41,556 bases of DNA from Acidimicrobiia bacterium (lineage in GTDB: Bacteria; Actinomycetota; Acidimicrobiia; Spongiisociales; JAENVV01). The notes under the pieces are model-generated. The model did not search any database. It had not been told where the DNA came from and was given only the letters and a program-made list of their open reading frames with translations. A program made the position numbers and the translations under genes. Of the stretch, positions 8,623 through 16,105 are shown piece by piece; position 1 is the first letter of the stretch; every line of letters starts with the position of its first letter. Location: assembly GCA_016650365.1 (NCBI GenBank), contig JAENVV010000099.1:1-41556 (forward strand). Direction: 5' to 3'.

Positions 8623-9347
8623 GATGCCTCCGAGTCGGTCGTTTGGCTCTGAACAAATGGGAAATTGGGACCATCGACCAGCTCGGCGTGAATAACCAAC
8701 CGCTGGGCGGCCGAGTACACGGGATGGCAGGTGGTGAGGGTTAGCCAGGCGCCTTCTCTGAACTCGGTGACCTCAACGGCTGTCGGGTCGACGATGAGAA
8801 TCTCGCGCACTTCATAGACGTGCGATCCGGTGGCCGTCTCAACCGTGATGCTGTCGCCGACCACCAGTTCGTCGAGTCTGAAGAACGGGGCCCCATGGGT
8901 CGTCCTATGCCCGGAAATAACCGAGTTACCCGGTTGGCCGGGCAGCGTCGTCCACGGCATATGACCTGGCCCATTCTTGAGGTCTTCCCGGTCAACGCCT
9001 TCCCACACGACCCGGTCGAGTTCAATTGCTGGGATCAGAATTCGAGCGAATGGCTGGCCCGCTACCGGAACCGGCTCTGGGAAGAGCGTCGGAACTACGA
9101 CGATCGGGCCGGTCGGATCGGTCGGATCGGTCGGATCGGTCGGATCGGTCGGATCGGTCGGGATTGTAACTCCGGTGGCGGCCAGTTCTTCGATCGAGGC
9201 TTCAAAGATCGTATCGAGCTGCTCTCCGGCCTCAACCTGGGCGCGATTGGTAGCAATCGACGTTCCGAACAGCTGATACGCCAGGAACGCGAAGATGAGG
9301 ACCCCGGCCCAGATCATGGTCCATCCGGCAGCTCGCAACAGTTTCAT
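8619..9347 (-). CDS. Class E sortase
   Basis: The 242-residue protein has an N-terminal membrane anchor (about residues 7-28), a linker and a sortase domain. Catalytic residues are visible: His147 in SGHRTT, Cys207 in LTLTTCHPVY and Arg216 in AAQRLVI. The TLTTCHP form and the anchored N-terminus match class E sortases of actinobacteria, which covalently attach secreted proteins with an LAXTG-type signal to peptidoglycan. The linker contains a (TDP)n run encoded by a 9-bp tandem repeat. TAGGTT (9362-9357) lies nine bases before the ATG. I found no obvious substrate in the window. Confidence 0.9.
   Translation of the reverse strand: MKLLRAAGWTMIWAGVLIFAFLAYQLFGTSIATNRAQVEAGEQLDTIFEASIEELAATGVTIPTDPTDPTDPTDPTDPTGPIVVVPTLFPEPVPVAGQPFARILIPAIELDRVVWEGVDREDLKNGPGHMPWTTLPGQPGNSVISGHRTTHGAPFFRLDELVVGDSITVETATGSHVYEVREILIVDPTAVEVTEFREGAWLTLTTCHPVYSAAQRLVIHAELVDGPNFPFVQSQTTDSEAS
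9111..9162. repeat. 9-bp tandem repeat in sortase linker
   Basis: GGTCGGATC occurs five times without a break (9111-9155), followed by a partial sixth copy. On the coding (minus) strand it writes the TDP repeats between membrane anchor and catalytic domain. It should be prone to copy-number slippage in whole codons, changing the linker length without breaking the frame. Confidence 0.9.
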
Positions 9348-9378
9348 ACGGCAGCCAACCTATCACCTTCCTGCGTAA

Positions 9379-10140
9379 TCACCGGCCGGTGAAGTTGGCA
9401 GGGCGTTTCTCGACGAACGCCCTCGTACCCTCTCTGGCATCTTCGGTAAGCGCCACGGCAGTTAGACCGCCCGCCAACAAGTCGAGGGCAGCGTCGAACC
9501 CCATATCAACGGTCGAATAGAAGCTGGCTTTCCCGAGCGCCAGGACGGCCGGCGACTTCTCCAACAGCGAAGCAACCAGTTCTTCGACGGTCATGACAAG
9601 ATCGGCGCCCGGCACCACCCTCGAGACGGCACCAGCTGCCAAGGCTTCAGAAGCAGTCATCCGCCGACCCGACATCATGAGTTCGAAAGCGAGCTTCTGG
9701 GGAAGGGTCTGATGAACCAGCGCTGAAATCATCATGGGCCACAAGCCAACATTGATCTCTGGCATTCCGAACGTGGCGTGGTCGGCGGCAACGGCCATGT
9801 CGCACGCCAACATGAGACCGAACCCCCCGGCCAGGGCGTGCCCGTTCACCCGGGCCACAATAGGTTGCCTGGCCAGACGCATCGATCGGAATAGCTCTGC
9901 AAGACCCCCGCGCTGGCGATGGGTCTCTATGGGGTTCTCGAAGAAGCCGCCCGCCAGATCACCGCCGGCACAGAACGCCTTCTCTCCTGTCCCAGTCACG
10001 ACGATCACCCGGACCGATTCTCCGGCGGACCCGATGGCCTCGGTCATACTTTCAACAACTTCATTGGTGAGCGGGTTGCGCCGCTCCGGATCATTGATGG
10101 CCAGCGTGAGCACCGGTCCGGCTTGCTCTGTCAGCAGCAT
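9379..10140 (-). CDS. Enoyl-CoA hydratase/isomerase family protein
   Basis: The 253-residue crotonase-fold protein has the first oxyanion-hole segment AFCAGGDL, the second NGHALAGGFGLMLACD and FGMPEINVGLWP with a Glu at the place of a catalytic acid. Such enzymes hydrate or isomerise acyl-CoA substrates; the exact reaction cannot be told. I start at the ATG at 10140, which has a GAGGAGAG Shine-Dalgarno (10150-10143 on the minus strand), rather than eight codons upstream. It stands alone, with no acyl-CoA dehydrogenase or thiolase beside it, and is divergent from the DUF5317 gene. Confidence 0.9.
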   Translation of the reverse strand: MLLTEQAGPVLTLAINDPERRNPLTNEVVESMTEAIGSAGESVRVIVVTGTGEKAFCAGGDLAGGFFENPIETHRQRGGLAELFRSMRLARQPIVARVNGHALAGGFGLMLACDMAVAADHATFGMPEINVGLWPMMISALVHQTLPQKLAFELMMSGRRMTASEALAAGAVSRVVPGADLVMTVEELVASLLEKSPAVLALGKASFYSTVDMGFDAALDLLAGGLTAVALTEDAREGTRAFVEKRPANFTGR

Positions 10141-10216
10141 GGCTCTCCTCAACAACAAGGACATTTCTAGCCATGAAGATAGTGGTTATGCGCTCAGAGT
10201 GGTACCGTGCGAATTA

Positions 10217-10825
10217 ATGTCTGAAGGTGGATTGTGGCTCGTCATCGTCGTGGTTGTCGCTATCGCGGTTGCCATCATTCGGGGCGGTCGCCTCGCAAAT
10301 CTCGGTGAAATCGAACTGCGGCTGTGGCCGCTTCTCATCATCGGCTTCGTCGTTCAAACGGGTTCGAGCTTTATTCCAAGTGGTCGGTCGTGGTCGGCAG
10401 GGGCTGCGGTTGCGTTGCTCCTTGTCTCCTACCTGTTCATCCTGAGCGTCGTGATCGCCAATCGGTCACGACCCGGCATGTGGTTGGCCGGATTCGGGAT
10501 TCTTATGAACTTTTCCGTGATCGCGGCAAACGGGGCCATGCCGGTCCTGGAGGCGGCTGCGACGGCCGCCAGCGGCTTCAATGCCCAGATCGTCATCAAC
10601 GACTTCAAGCACGTCATACTCGGCCCCGAGACTCGCCTCATGTTCCTGGCAGACGTGATTCCGGTCCGATTCTTTTGGGGTAACGGAACGGTCGTTTCGC
10701 TCGGTGACGTCTTCCTCGCCGTGGGCCTTGGCCGATTTCTCGAGTCAGAGTTGCGCCGTCCGATCCGTTGGTTCAAACACGGGGTACCGTCAACCACGCC
10801 GACCGGATCGGCCAACAGAACCTAG
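10217..10825 (+). CDS. DUF5317 integral membrane protein
   Basis: The 202-residue protein is mostly hydrophobic, with about five predicted spans. It carries the segments LANLGEIELRLWPLLIIGF, GMWLAGFGILMNFSVIAANG and AMPV that I associate with DUF5317, an actinobacterial and firmicute membrane family of unknown function. The start at 10217 (MSEGGLWLV) is chosen because the first span begins there and TACCGT (10203-10208) lies eight bases before it without a Shine-Dalgarno. The open frame upstream is antisense to the enoyl-CoA hydratase gene. Its stop shares CTAG with the stop of the convergent HD gene. Confidence 0.75.
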   Translation: MSEGGLWLVIVVVVAIAVAIIRGGRLANLGEIELRLWPLLIIGFVVQTGSSFIPSGRSWSAGAAVALLLVSYLFILSVVIANRSRPGMWLAGFGILMNFSVIAANGAMPVLEAAATAASGFNAQIVINDFKHVILGPETRLMFLADVIPVRFFWGNGTVVSLGDVFLAVGLGRFLESELRRPIRWFKHGVPSTTPTGSANRT

Positions 10826-12033
10826 CTTTGAGGCTCACCCAACATGACGATGTGGCGGATGCCTTCAACCACGTCAGGATCGAAGTCGTAGGCAGCCCCT
10901 CGGTGCAGGACCTCCAACGCTTCGAGGGTCGAAAACCCCAGTTCAGACGTCGCATGGTCGTAGGCAGAGGCCGCCTTGATGATCTTGGACGGGATGGGCA
11001 GATCCGGATCCTTTCGCTCCCCTGGTCTGCGATATGGATCGTGTTGCTGTCGAACGAGAGCTGCCACCTCCGTTAGAAACGGTGCTTCCGAAATGATCTC
11101 AGAACCCCACCTGGCGATGTCATCATCGGTAAAACCGACCTTGATGATGTTGAGTTCGTTGAGGGTAATGCGCCCGATATCGTGAAGCCGGGCCGCGTAC
11201 TCGACCATCCGGACCTCGTGGGGATTGAGACCCAGTTCGGTGGCGACCGCCACCGACAGGTCAGCGGTCCGGTCAGAGTGGCCGTCCGGGGATAGGCCGG
11301 CGACCTCAGGGATCCGGGCCAGGGAACGAATCGTCTGGCTATAGGTCACCCTGGCGAGGTGCGATCGGTAGAACGCGATGTGAGCAAACGAGTAGGGCAA
11401 CAACGCCACCACCGGGGCCCACCAGCCCAGCTCAGGTAGGACGTAGGCGAACAGAGCCCCAACCGCGAACAGGCTGAAGGCAACCGGCCAATCCTCAACC
11501 GCCAGCCTCAGCAGGTACCGGCGCGACACGCGATCGTACGTCGTCATAGCCCAGGCTCCGGTCTCAAATCCGAACCAGACCAGGGCAGCCGCAACCGCCG
11601 CCACCAGGTTGGCGCCGGCCGGTCCGATCCACAGACCGGCCGCACCCTCCAGGGCCACGTAGAAAGCCGCGAATAGAAATGCCCCAAACGATTGCCGCAA
11701 AAAGTCGCTGTCGGCCGTGGCGGTTTGTTCGTCCGACCCGAAGAGTTGCAGGACAACCCATCCGGACAGAAACCCGACCGCCACCGCACCGATCGCTCCT
11801 CCAAAGTCGAAAATGGGTCCGATGAGGAGCGGCACCGCCGTAGCGGCCGCCAGGGCGAGAGAGAAACGATTGCCACTCGAGGCAGGGACGGTTATCAGGG
11901 CCGCTCCCGCAATGAGCACGCCGGCGATTGACACGGCCACGAGCGAGGAATCGGACTGTCCGACTCCGATAAAGGCAATTCCGAGCATGGTAAGCGCCCA
12001 TAGGACCGGTTCCAGGTGCCGAAGACGAGTCAC
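10822..12033 (-). CDS. Membrane HD-domain protein with degenerate HD-GYP motif
   Basis: The 403-residue protein has about seven to eight hydrophobic spans (residues 10-220), then a cytoplasmic HD domain with YAARLHDIGRITL. At the place where HD-GYP proteins read HHxRxDGxGYP it reads QQHDPYRRPGERKDPDLP, so the GYP signature is lost while some metal-binding His/Asp residues remain. Catalytic c-di-GMP hydrolysis is therefore uncertain and it may be a sensor or partner subunit. Its GTG start overlaps the TGA of the upstream HD-GYP gene by four bases (GTGA), so the pair is coupled. The gene ends in a four-base stop overlap with DUF5317. Confidence 0.8.
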   Translation of the reverse strand: MTRLRHLEPVLWALTMLGIAFIGVGQSDSSLVAVSIAGVLIAGAALITVPASSGNRFSLALAAATAVPLLIGPIFDFGGAIGAVAVGFLSGWVVLQLFGSDEQTATADSDFLRQSFGAFLFAAFYVALEGAAGLWIGPAGANLVAAVAAALVWFGFETGAWAMTTYDRVSRRYLLRLAVEDWPVAFSLFAVGALFAYVLPELGWWAPVVALLPYSFAHIAFYRSHLARVTYSQTIRSLARIPEVAGLSPDGHSDRTADLSVAVATELGLNPHEVRMVEYAARLHDIGRITLNELNIIKVGFTDDDIARWGSEIISEAPFLTEVAALVRQQHDPYRRPGERKDPDLPIPSKIIKAASAYDHATSELGFSTLEALEVLHRGAAYDFDPDVVEGIRHIVMLGEPQS

Positions 12034-13343
12034 GGCCTGCCCTTGCCTTCGGCGATCAGCCTGGCTGCTTCCTCTGATCCCAGGTTCGGCGACCCGTACC
12101 GTTCGCCAGTCTCGACGACACTCTGAACCAGCGCTTCGACGACCTCCGGATCGAACTGGGTGCCGGCGTTCGCCCGCAGCTCCTGGAATGCAAATTCCTG
12201 GCTAAGGGCCACCCGATAGGATCGGGTCGAGGTCATCGCGTCAAACGCGTCGGCCACCGCAAGAATCCGAGCTTCCTGGGACGGAGGATTGCCATGGGCG
12301 TGCCCGGTGCCTCCATAGCCGCCTCCGTCGAAACGTGAGTGGTGTCCTGAGGCAATCTCCACCATTGGCCGCAGGAACTCGACCTCTGCCAGTAGGTCCT
12401 CAACCACATGCGCATGCACTTGCAGCTGTTGGTACTCGCCGTCTTCAAGACGACCGCGCTTTCGGATGAGGTCTCGCGGCACCGCCAACTTCCCGACATC
12501 GTGGATGAGGGCAGCCCAGCGCACCCGCTCCAACCTCGTGCCTCGATAGTTCATCCGCTCGGCAATCAGCTGACTGAAATAGGCCACCCGTTCGGTGTGT
12601 CCACGGGTATAGAGATCCTTGGCTTCGAGCGCCTTGATGAACCCTCGCAGCGTGGCCTCCTGGGCTTCTCGCAGTTCACTTAGCGACGAAAACGCCAGAT
12701 AACCAACCCCGAACAGAGCGAATATGAAGGGCAAGGCCACCGGCACAAGATGGTAGGTCGCTCCGAGCAAGCCGCCGACAAACCCCATCACGACCGTTGA
12801 TCGGAGAATCGATCCCATACGTGACCAAGGCCGTACTTCTCGCTTCCGATACACAATCCGTACCGCCAGGCTCACCAGACCCCAGTTCACGAGGTGATAC
12901 ACCATGGAAGCCAACATGGCGCCGACCGCCACCAGCGGAAAGTCCCGTTGGCTCCAAGCACCGGCGGGAAAGAACGGTTCGAGCACAAAACCGGCCAGGA
13001 CCGCCGCCACGACGGTTTGGCCCCAGTTGATGACGGACAGGGCAACTCGACGTTCGGCGATGTCCGACTTGGTTACCGGACTGACCGCCGAAATGGCAGC
13101 GGCTCCGAGTGCGGCGTGGCCAGCCCCGAAGGCGACCGCCGTCGCCAGGAAGATCATGGCGGCTGGTGAGGCAGTGAGGTGATCGTTGACCTCAACGGCG
13201 TGATAGACCGTCAGGAAGGCCACTACGGCGAACGGCGCCCAATCTCGTAACGGCGGAAACTCCTGGGTTGCCACAGCGACGCCAAGCGCCACCGCCCCCA
13301 AGCCCGCATATGCGATGGCCAATCTGACCTTCACCGCCTGCAA
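12030..13343 (-). CDS. Membrane HD-GYP phosphodiesterase-like protein
   Basis: The protein (437 residues from the chosen start) has about seven hydrophobic spans, then an HD-GYP domain from about residue 230. Motifs are RGHTERVAYFSQ, AALIHDVGKLAVP, HAHVVEDLL, GHHSRFDGGGYGG and AVADAFDAMTSTRSYR. HD-GYP enzymes hydrolyse c-di-GMP to pGpG or GMP; here the last letter of the GYP triplet is G, a common variant. I prefer the TTG at 13343, which has GGGGAGG seven bases upstream, over the GTG or longer starts. It is the first gene of a coupled pair with the degenerate HD protein, behind an unusual hairpin-rich leader region. Confidence 0.88.
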   Translation of the reverse strand: MQAVKVRLAIAYAGLGAVALGVAVATQEFPPLRDWAPFAVVAFLTVYHAVEVNDHLTASPAAMIFLATAVAFGAGHAALGAAAISAVSPVTKSDIAERRVALSVINWGQTVVAAVLAGFVLEPFFPAGAWSQRDFPLVAVGAMLASMVYHLVNWGLVSLAVRIVYRKREVRPWSRMGSILRSTVVMGFVGGLLGATYHLVPVALPFIFALFGVGYLAFSSLSELREAQEATLRGFIKALEAKDLYTRGHTERVAYFSQLIAERMNYRGTRLERVRWAALIHDVGKLAVPRDLIRKRGRLEDGEYQQLQVHAHVVEDLLAEVEFLRPMVEIASGHHSRFDGGGYGGTGHAHGNPPSQEARILAVADAFDAMTSTRSYRVALSQEFAFQELRANAGTQFDPEVVEALVQSVVETGERYGSPNLGSEEAARLIAEGKGRP

Positions 13344-13394
13344 ATTGCATCCTCCCCTAAAAGAAGGTCCGCTGCCCAAGCGTCGTACTGTTTC

Positions 13395-13484
13395 TTAGCT
13401 AATCCGCAATGACGCGCTGCCGGCAAGAATCATTGCTGCCAAACCACTGGCAGCAGCGACCATCCGTGCAATCTTGATCTTCAT
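13395..13484 (-). CDS. Possible 29-codon leader peptide
   Basis: A minus-strand ATG at 13484 opens a 29-residue frame beginning MKIKIARMVAAASGLAAMIL and ending LAGSASLRIS before TAA. It resembles a short secretion signal or membrane peptide: basic start, hydrophobic core and an A-G-S-A-S cleavage-like end. An in-frame ATG three codons upstream is also possible. The Shine-Dalgarno is weak. It contains an 8-bp inverted repeat (13434-13441 and 13448-13455). It ends about 50 bases before the HD-GYP start, so it could be a leader peptide or chance. Confidence 0.35.
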   Translation of the reverse strand: MKIKIARMVAAASGLAAMILAGSASLRIS

Positions 13485-13603
13485 CGGGGACATCACCCAG
13501 TTCTTGAGTTTTTTGGCGCGTCACGCTAGATGGACGGCCAGAAATTCCGCTTCGCTGGGGGTTGTTAAGTCCAGGGACTAATCGGGCTTGGGCAGCAGAC
13601 TCC

Positions 13604-13737
13604 TTTTCCCCTCGTTTCCGAGGAAACCTCATCGAACATATTCGATTCAGTGGCTCCCATTAGCCCGCACCGAGCCTGGAACAGGGTCAGCATCCTGTCG
13701 AATCCAGCTCACCCACCGAGGTCCAACCACGGTGGGT
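13604..13737 (-). other. Hairpin-rich non-coding stretch, possible structured RNA
   Basis: The region 13485-13818 has no convincing gene. Within it I see four stem-loops. At 13605-13626 the minus strand reads CCTCG-GAAA-CGAGG, a stem closed by a GNRA tetraloop. At 13631-13646 ATCGAA pairs with TTCGAT around CATA. At 13676-13707 CTGGA/TCCAG and ACAGG/CCTGT form a two-part stem with a CGAA bulge. At 13711-13737 ACCCACCG pairs with CGGTGGGT around 11 bases. The GNRA loop favours transcription on the minus strand, toward the HD-GYP pair. I could not match it to GEMM, ydaO, tmRNA, RNase P or 6S RNA. Confidence 0.4.
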
Positions 13738-13818
13738 ACAAAATAATGTAGCAGTTACCCATTCAAGAACCCAAGGACAAACCACAGAAAGTGCCACCAT
13801 CACGGCTAAGTTTGCGGC

Positions 13819-14436
13819 ATGCGTTACGCCGAACTTGAAGAATCTTTGTGCCGACTGACCACTGTCGATGCCGTTCGAGTGGTGGGAGACCGAAACACTA
13901 TCGCCGAAGTCCACGTCCTCGCCACTCCGGGCAAGCCGGCCAAACAAGTCGTGCGAGACGTCCAAAGCCTGGCGATGGCTTCTTTTGGAATAACGATCGA
14001 TCGGCGGATCGTGTCAGTCGTCCAGATCGAGAACGACGAGATGGGCCGGAGCGATCGGCCGGCCGTAATCGACATCACCGAACGCCCCGAAGGGGCCAAG
14101 TCCCAGGTTGAAGTCACCCTCGCCTGGAAGAACGAAGTGTATGTCGGGTCGGCGAGCGGACCGGTCGGTCCGACGTCGCGCGTTCGGATCGTCGGGGAGG
14201 CAACGCTGGGAGCGGTCGAGCAGGCCCTCGGTGAGGACTTTGCTCTCGCACTGGCCGCCCTGGAAACCCCGACCATCGGATCCCGGCCGGTGGCCATCGC
14301 CCAGGTCGTGATGGTCTCAGGGGGCGAGGAACGACTTCTGGTCGGTTGTGCTTTGGTCGGCCCTGACGAAGCTCAAAGTGCGGTCAGGGCCACCCTCGAC
14401 GCGATCAATCGAGTTGTACCGCAGCTCAAGCGGTGA
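13819..14436 (+). CDS. Conserved protein of unknown function, coupled to GGT
   Basis: This 205-residue soluble protein is not one I recognise. It looks like two alpha/beta halves. The first half includes AEVHVLATPGKPAKQVVRDV and an RIVSVVQI strand. The second (from about residue 100) has alternating strands and helices, VEVTLAWKNEVYVGSASG and ERLLVGCALVGPDEAQSAV. TAAGTT (13807-13812) lies six bases before the ATG and there is no Shine-Dalgarno, so it is probably leaderless. Its TGA overlaps the GTG start of the gamma-glutamyltransferase gene by four bases, so the two are translated together; a functional link is inferred from this alone. Confidence 0.7.
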   Translation: MRYAELEESLCRLTTVDAVRVVGDRNTIAEVHVLATPGKPAKQVVRDVQSLAMASFGITIDRRIVSVVQIENDEMGRSDRPAVIDITERPEGAKSQVEVTLAWKNEVYVGSASGPVGPTSRVRIVGEATLGAVEQALGEDFALALAALETPTIGSRPVAIAQVVMVSGGEERLLVGCALVGPDEAQSAVRATLDAINRVVPQLKR

Positions 14437-15989
14437 ACCGGCAAACCTTCGGCGACATTGTCGTCACCTCTCACGAACTGGCTACTCAGGCTGGTTTGGA
14501 GATGCTTGGCAAAGGTGGCAATGCTGTCGACGCCGCCATCGCCGCCAACGCCACGCTGGGAGTCGTTGCTCCCGAGACCTGCGGAATCGGCGGCGATCTG
14601 TTCGCCCTGGTCCACCGGTCTGGCGACAAGAAGCCAGTCGGCCTCAACGCCTCAGGCTGGGCCGGATCAGGTGCGAACGCCGATCATCTGACCGGCTACG
14701 TCATCCCGATCACGGACCCGGTGTCAGTCACGATCCCTGGCTGTGTACGGGGCTGGGAATGGTTGTCACGGGACCTCGGAGCGCTTCCTCTTGACGTAGT
14801 TCTTGGACCGGCGATCTTCTATGCCCGAAACGGGTTCCCGGTCAGCGTCGAACTCAGCAAAGCCCTCACCGATCGTTCCGAACAACTGGTTCCACAGTCG
14901 GCCTCTCGACCTCTGTACCGGGAAGGGTCGGCACCGCCGCCAGGCACGTGGATCAACCGACCCCAACTCGCAACGACCCTCACCCGTATTGCGTCCGAGG
15001 GAGCCAGCGCTTTCTATGAGGGAACCGTGGCGGCTGACATATCCGCTGCGGTACACAGGTACATCACGATCGAAGATCTTGCCGGCTATCAACCAGATTG
15101 GGTTGAGCCAATGTCACTTGATGTCTTCGGGCATAGAGCATGGACGATCCCACCGAATAGTCAGGGCTACCTCACCCTGGCGGCGGCCCGCATCTTCGAA
15201 TTGTGTGAACCGCCAACCGATCCCGGCGATCCGGATTACGTCCATCTCACGATCGAGGCCTATCGGTCGGTTGCGGGCGGGCGGGACGCTCTACTGTCCG
15301 ACCCGTCGACGGCGGCCGGCCATGAGGAGCTGCTCGGCACTCATCTGCTGGAAGCCGCGGCCGCCCGGATCGATCGATCCCGAGCAGGCAGTTGGAACCA
15401 TCCTTCGCCCGGCCCGGGTGGGACCACCTATCTATCGGTCGTCGACCGGTCAGGGATGGGGGTGTCGCTCATCCAATCGAACTTCCATGGCATTGGAAGC
15501 GGCATCGGGGCCGGCGAGTCCGGCTTCTTCTTGCACAACCGGGGGGCGGGTTTCACGCTCGAAAAAGGACACCGCAACGAGCTGGTCCCCGGGCGACGAC
15601 CGGCTCACACGCTGGCCCCTTCCCTGTGGACCCAAAGCGACGCGTTGTCGCTCATTCTCGGAACCCGGGGGGGTAATCAGCAACCCCAGATTCTGACCCA
15701 GATGGCCGCCCACCTACTCCACGCCGGACTCTCCCCATCAGCGGCACAACAGGAGCCGAGGTGGACAACCAAGTCGCTCGTACCCGGCCACCCGTCGACG
15801 TTGAGCGTCGAGTCGCGAATGCTCCCGGCAGTCGTGGACGAGCTGAGAGCCCGCGGACACCACATCGAAATGGGGGCGCCTCTGGAGGCCGGTTGGGGCC
15901 CCGTATCGGCCATTCGCGTCAACGCCTCCGGTCTTCGAGTTGGCGCCGGTGACCCGCGGGTGGGAACCGCCAGCGCCGCCGTCCGGTAG
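14433..15989 (+). CDS. Gamma-glutamyltransferase family Ntn-hydrolase
   Basis: The 518-residue protein begins directly with the GGT core (VVTSHELATQAGLEMLGKGG, NAVDAAIAANATLGVV). The autoprocessing site is GGTTYLSVVD, with Thr331 as the likely nucleophile, which would give a small subunit of about 188 residues. Later there is ESGFFLHNRGAGF and a RRPAHTLAPSLW segment, matching the family. GGT-like enzymes cleave gamma-glutamyl bonds of glutathione or related compounds, and some act as cephalosporin or capsule hydrolases. No signal peptide is seen, so it is probably cytoplasmic. The GTG start overlaps the previous TGA. The partner protein upstream is unknown. Confidence 0.88.
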   Translation: MNRQTFGDIVVTSHELATQAGLEMLGKGGNAVDAAIAANATLGVVAPETCGIGGDLFALVHRSGDKKPVGLNASGWAGSGANADHLTGYVIPITDPVSVTIPGCVRGWEWLSRDLGALPLDVVLGPAIFYARNGFPVSVELSKALTDRSEQLVPQSASRPLYREGSAPPPGTWINRPQLATTLTRIASEGASAFYEGTVAADISAAVHRYITIEDLAGYQPDWVEPMSLDVFGHRAWTIPPNSQGYLTLAAARIFELCEPPTDPGDPDYVHLTIEAYRSVAGGRDALLSDPSTAAGHEELLGTHLLEAAAARIDRSRAGSWNHPSPGPGGTTYLSVVDRSGMGVSLIQSNFHGIGSGIGAGESGFFLHNRGAGFTLEKGHRNELVPGRRPAHTLAPSLWTQSDALSLILGTRGGNQQPQILTQMAAHLLHAGLSPSAAQQEPRWTTKSLVPGHPSTLSVESRMLPAVVDELRARGHHIEMGAPLEAGWGPVSAIRVNASGLRVGAGDPRVGTASAAVR

Positions 15990-16025
15990 GTCTTCGCCAA
16001 TTTCCATTATTTGGATGTAAGTGGC

Positions 16026-16082
16026 TTGCTTAGTCATACCCCGAACCTCTATCCTGTGGTAGCTCCTCGCTGGGAGCCTTTT
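16026..16082 (+). promoter_or_regulatory. Promoter and short hairpin before the transglycosylase-like gene
   Basis: TTGCTT (16026-16031) and TATCCT (16050-16055) are 18 bases apart. Directly after comes a small hairpin (GCTCC 16062-16066, GGAGC 16073-16077) followed by CTTTT. The hairpin may terminate the upstream GGT transcript or lie at the very start of the new one. Both readings are tentative. Confidence 0.4.
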
Positions 16083-16105
16083 AATGTCAAGGGCGGATTG
16101 TTAAA

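Noticed and set aside
13399-13632. 77-codon minus-strand frame
   Set aside because: Charged, Cys-rich composition without domain signs; it runs through the hairpins and lacks a Shine-Dalgarno or leaderless -10. Treated as chance.
13690-13740. tmRNA start-like sequence on the minus strand (GAGCTGGATTCGACAGG)
   Set aside because: It resembles the 5' end of ssrA, but no tag reading frame ending in LAA or similar and no matching T-arm/CCA 3' end follow within 400 bases.
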